From an uncultured Maribacter sp. (GTDB taxonomy: Bacteria; Bacteroidota; Bacteroidia; Flavobacteriales; Flavobacteriaceae), in NCBI RefSeq assembly GCF_947496775.1, contig NZ_CANMDU010000010.1:1-64000 (forward strand): DNA of 64,000 nt, in the 5' to 3' direction. The notes below the pieces were generated by a model. It saw nothing but the letters and a program-made list of their open reading frames with translations, searched no databases and was not told where the DNA came from. Each line of letters starts with the position of its first letter. The first letter of the stretch is position 1. The position numbers and the translations under genes are program-made. Below are positions 63,787-64,000 of this stretch, in pieces.

Positions 63787-64000
63787 TTATTCATTTAGTT
63801 TGTCTATAATATATTGTTCTGTTTCAATTCCGATTTCCGATTTAACTAAATTTAGAAATTCAGAGGTTTTATTTATTCTGTCTTTATGCACTTTTTTCAG
63901 CAACTGTTCAAAATCTTTTCTTCCAATTTTGTTTTCCAATTCGTAAAGCAGATGAGCTCCTTTATAGGTTGTAGTCTTCTGATTTTCAATTTTTTCTTCT
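63787..64000 (-). CDS. C-terminus of a possible M1-like metallopeptidase (5' end outside window)
   Basis: The last 70 residues of a leftward gene are visible, ending at the stop codon 63787-63789. The segment TTTYKGAHLLYELENKIGRK resembles the C-terminal helical part of M1 aminopeptidase-type proteins (a 'YxKGAxxLxxLxxxIG' pattern). The zinc-binding part is outside the window, so the assignment is tentative. Confidence 0.5.
   Translation of the reverse strand, partial: EEKIENQKTTTYKGAHLLYELENKIGRKDFEQLLKKVHKDRINKTSEFLNLVKSEIGIETEQYIIDKLNE

Overview
The window is AT-rich chromosomal DNA from a member of the Bacteroidota, most likely a marine Flavobacteriaceae. The evidence is the type IX secretion (T9SS) substrates with gliding-motility-type C-terminal domains, a SprF/PorP partner, DUF2851, DUF3467 and DUF6252 proteins, promoters of the Bacteroidota form (TTG, about 18-20 nt, TAnnTTTG), and scarce Shine-Dalgarno sequences. 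I cannot fix the genus. I saw no transposase, phage module or CRISPR array.

Layout. Positions 1-15.8 kb hold large secreted surface proteins, all on the minus strand: a partial tail-fibre-like repeat protein, an FG-GAP/ASPIC/thrombospondin-3 protein, a Calx-beta protein, and a three-gene T9SS cassette (type B substrate with three 690-bp internal repeats, SprF-like protein, OmpA/PorE-like protein). Two adjacent proteins share an unusual basic C-terminal tail. prfC (16.2-17.8 kb, plus strand) is followed by the conserved information-processing block on the minus strand. In transcription order this block is tRNA-Thr(TGT), tRNA-Tyr, tRNA-Gly, tRNA-Thr(GGT), tuf, tRNA-Trp, secE, nusG, rplK, rplA, rplJ, rplL, rpoB, rpoC. 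Upstream of it lie hpf, xerC and rpsU; rpsU carries a strong Shine-Dalgarno sequence that is exceptional for this phylum.

33-40 kb is ordinary housekeeping: acyl-CoA dehydrogenase, a helix-hairpin-helix protein, an AGCS symporter, a K+ channel, PspC, DUF2851 and a rhodanese. 40.6-42.3 kb is a MarR/nitroreductase/YceI unit with a perfect palindrome over its promoter. 42.4-49.1 kb is a complete trpEGDCFBA operon preceded by a leader peptide with three consecutive Trp codons and a terminator, i.e. a transcription attenuator. The leader starts almost at the predicted transcript 5' end.

49-64 kb is accessory: M20 peptidase, GH105 glycosidase, RidA, lipoproteins, an Asp/Glu racemase, a YcxB-like gene bracketed by inverted repeats, DUF1287, a leucine-rich-repeat T9SS type B protein flanked by 180-bp direct repeats, a family of small palindromic repeats, and a DNA-alkylation-repair/DUF1801 pair. 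The window ends in the C-terminus of a possible M1-like peptidase.
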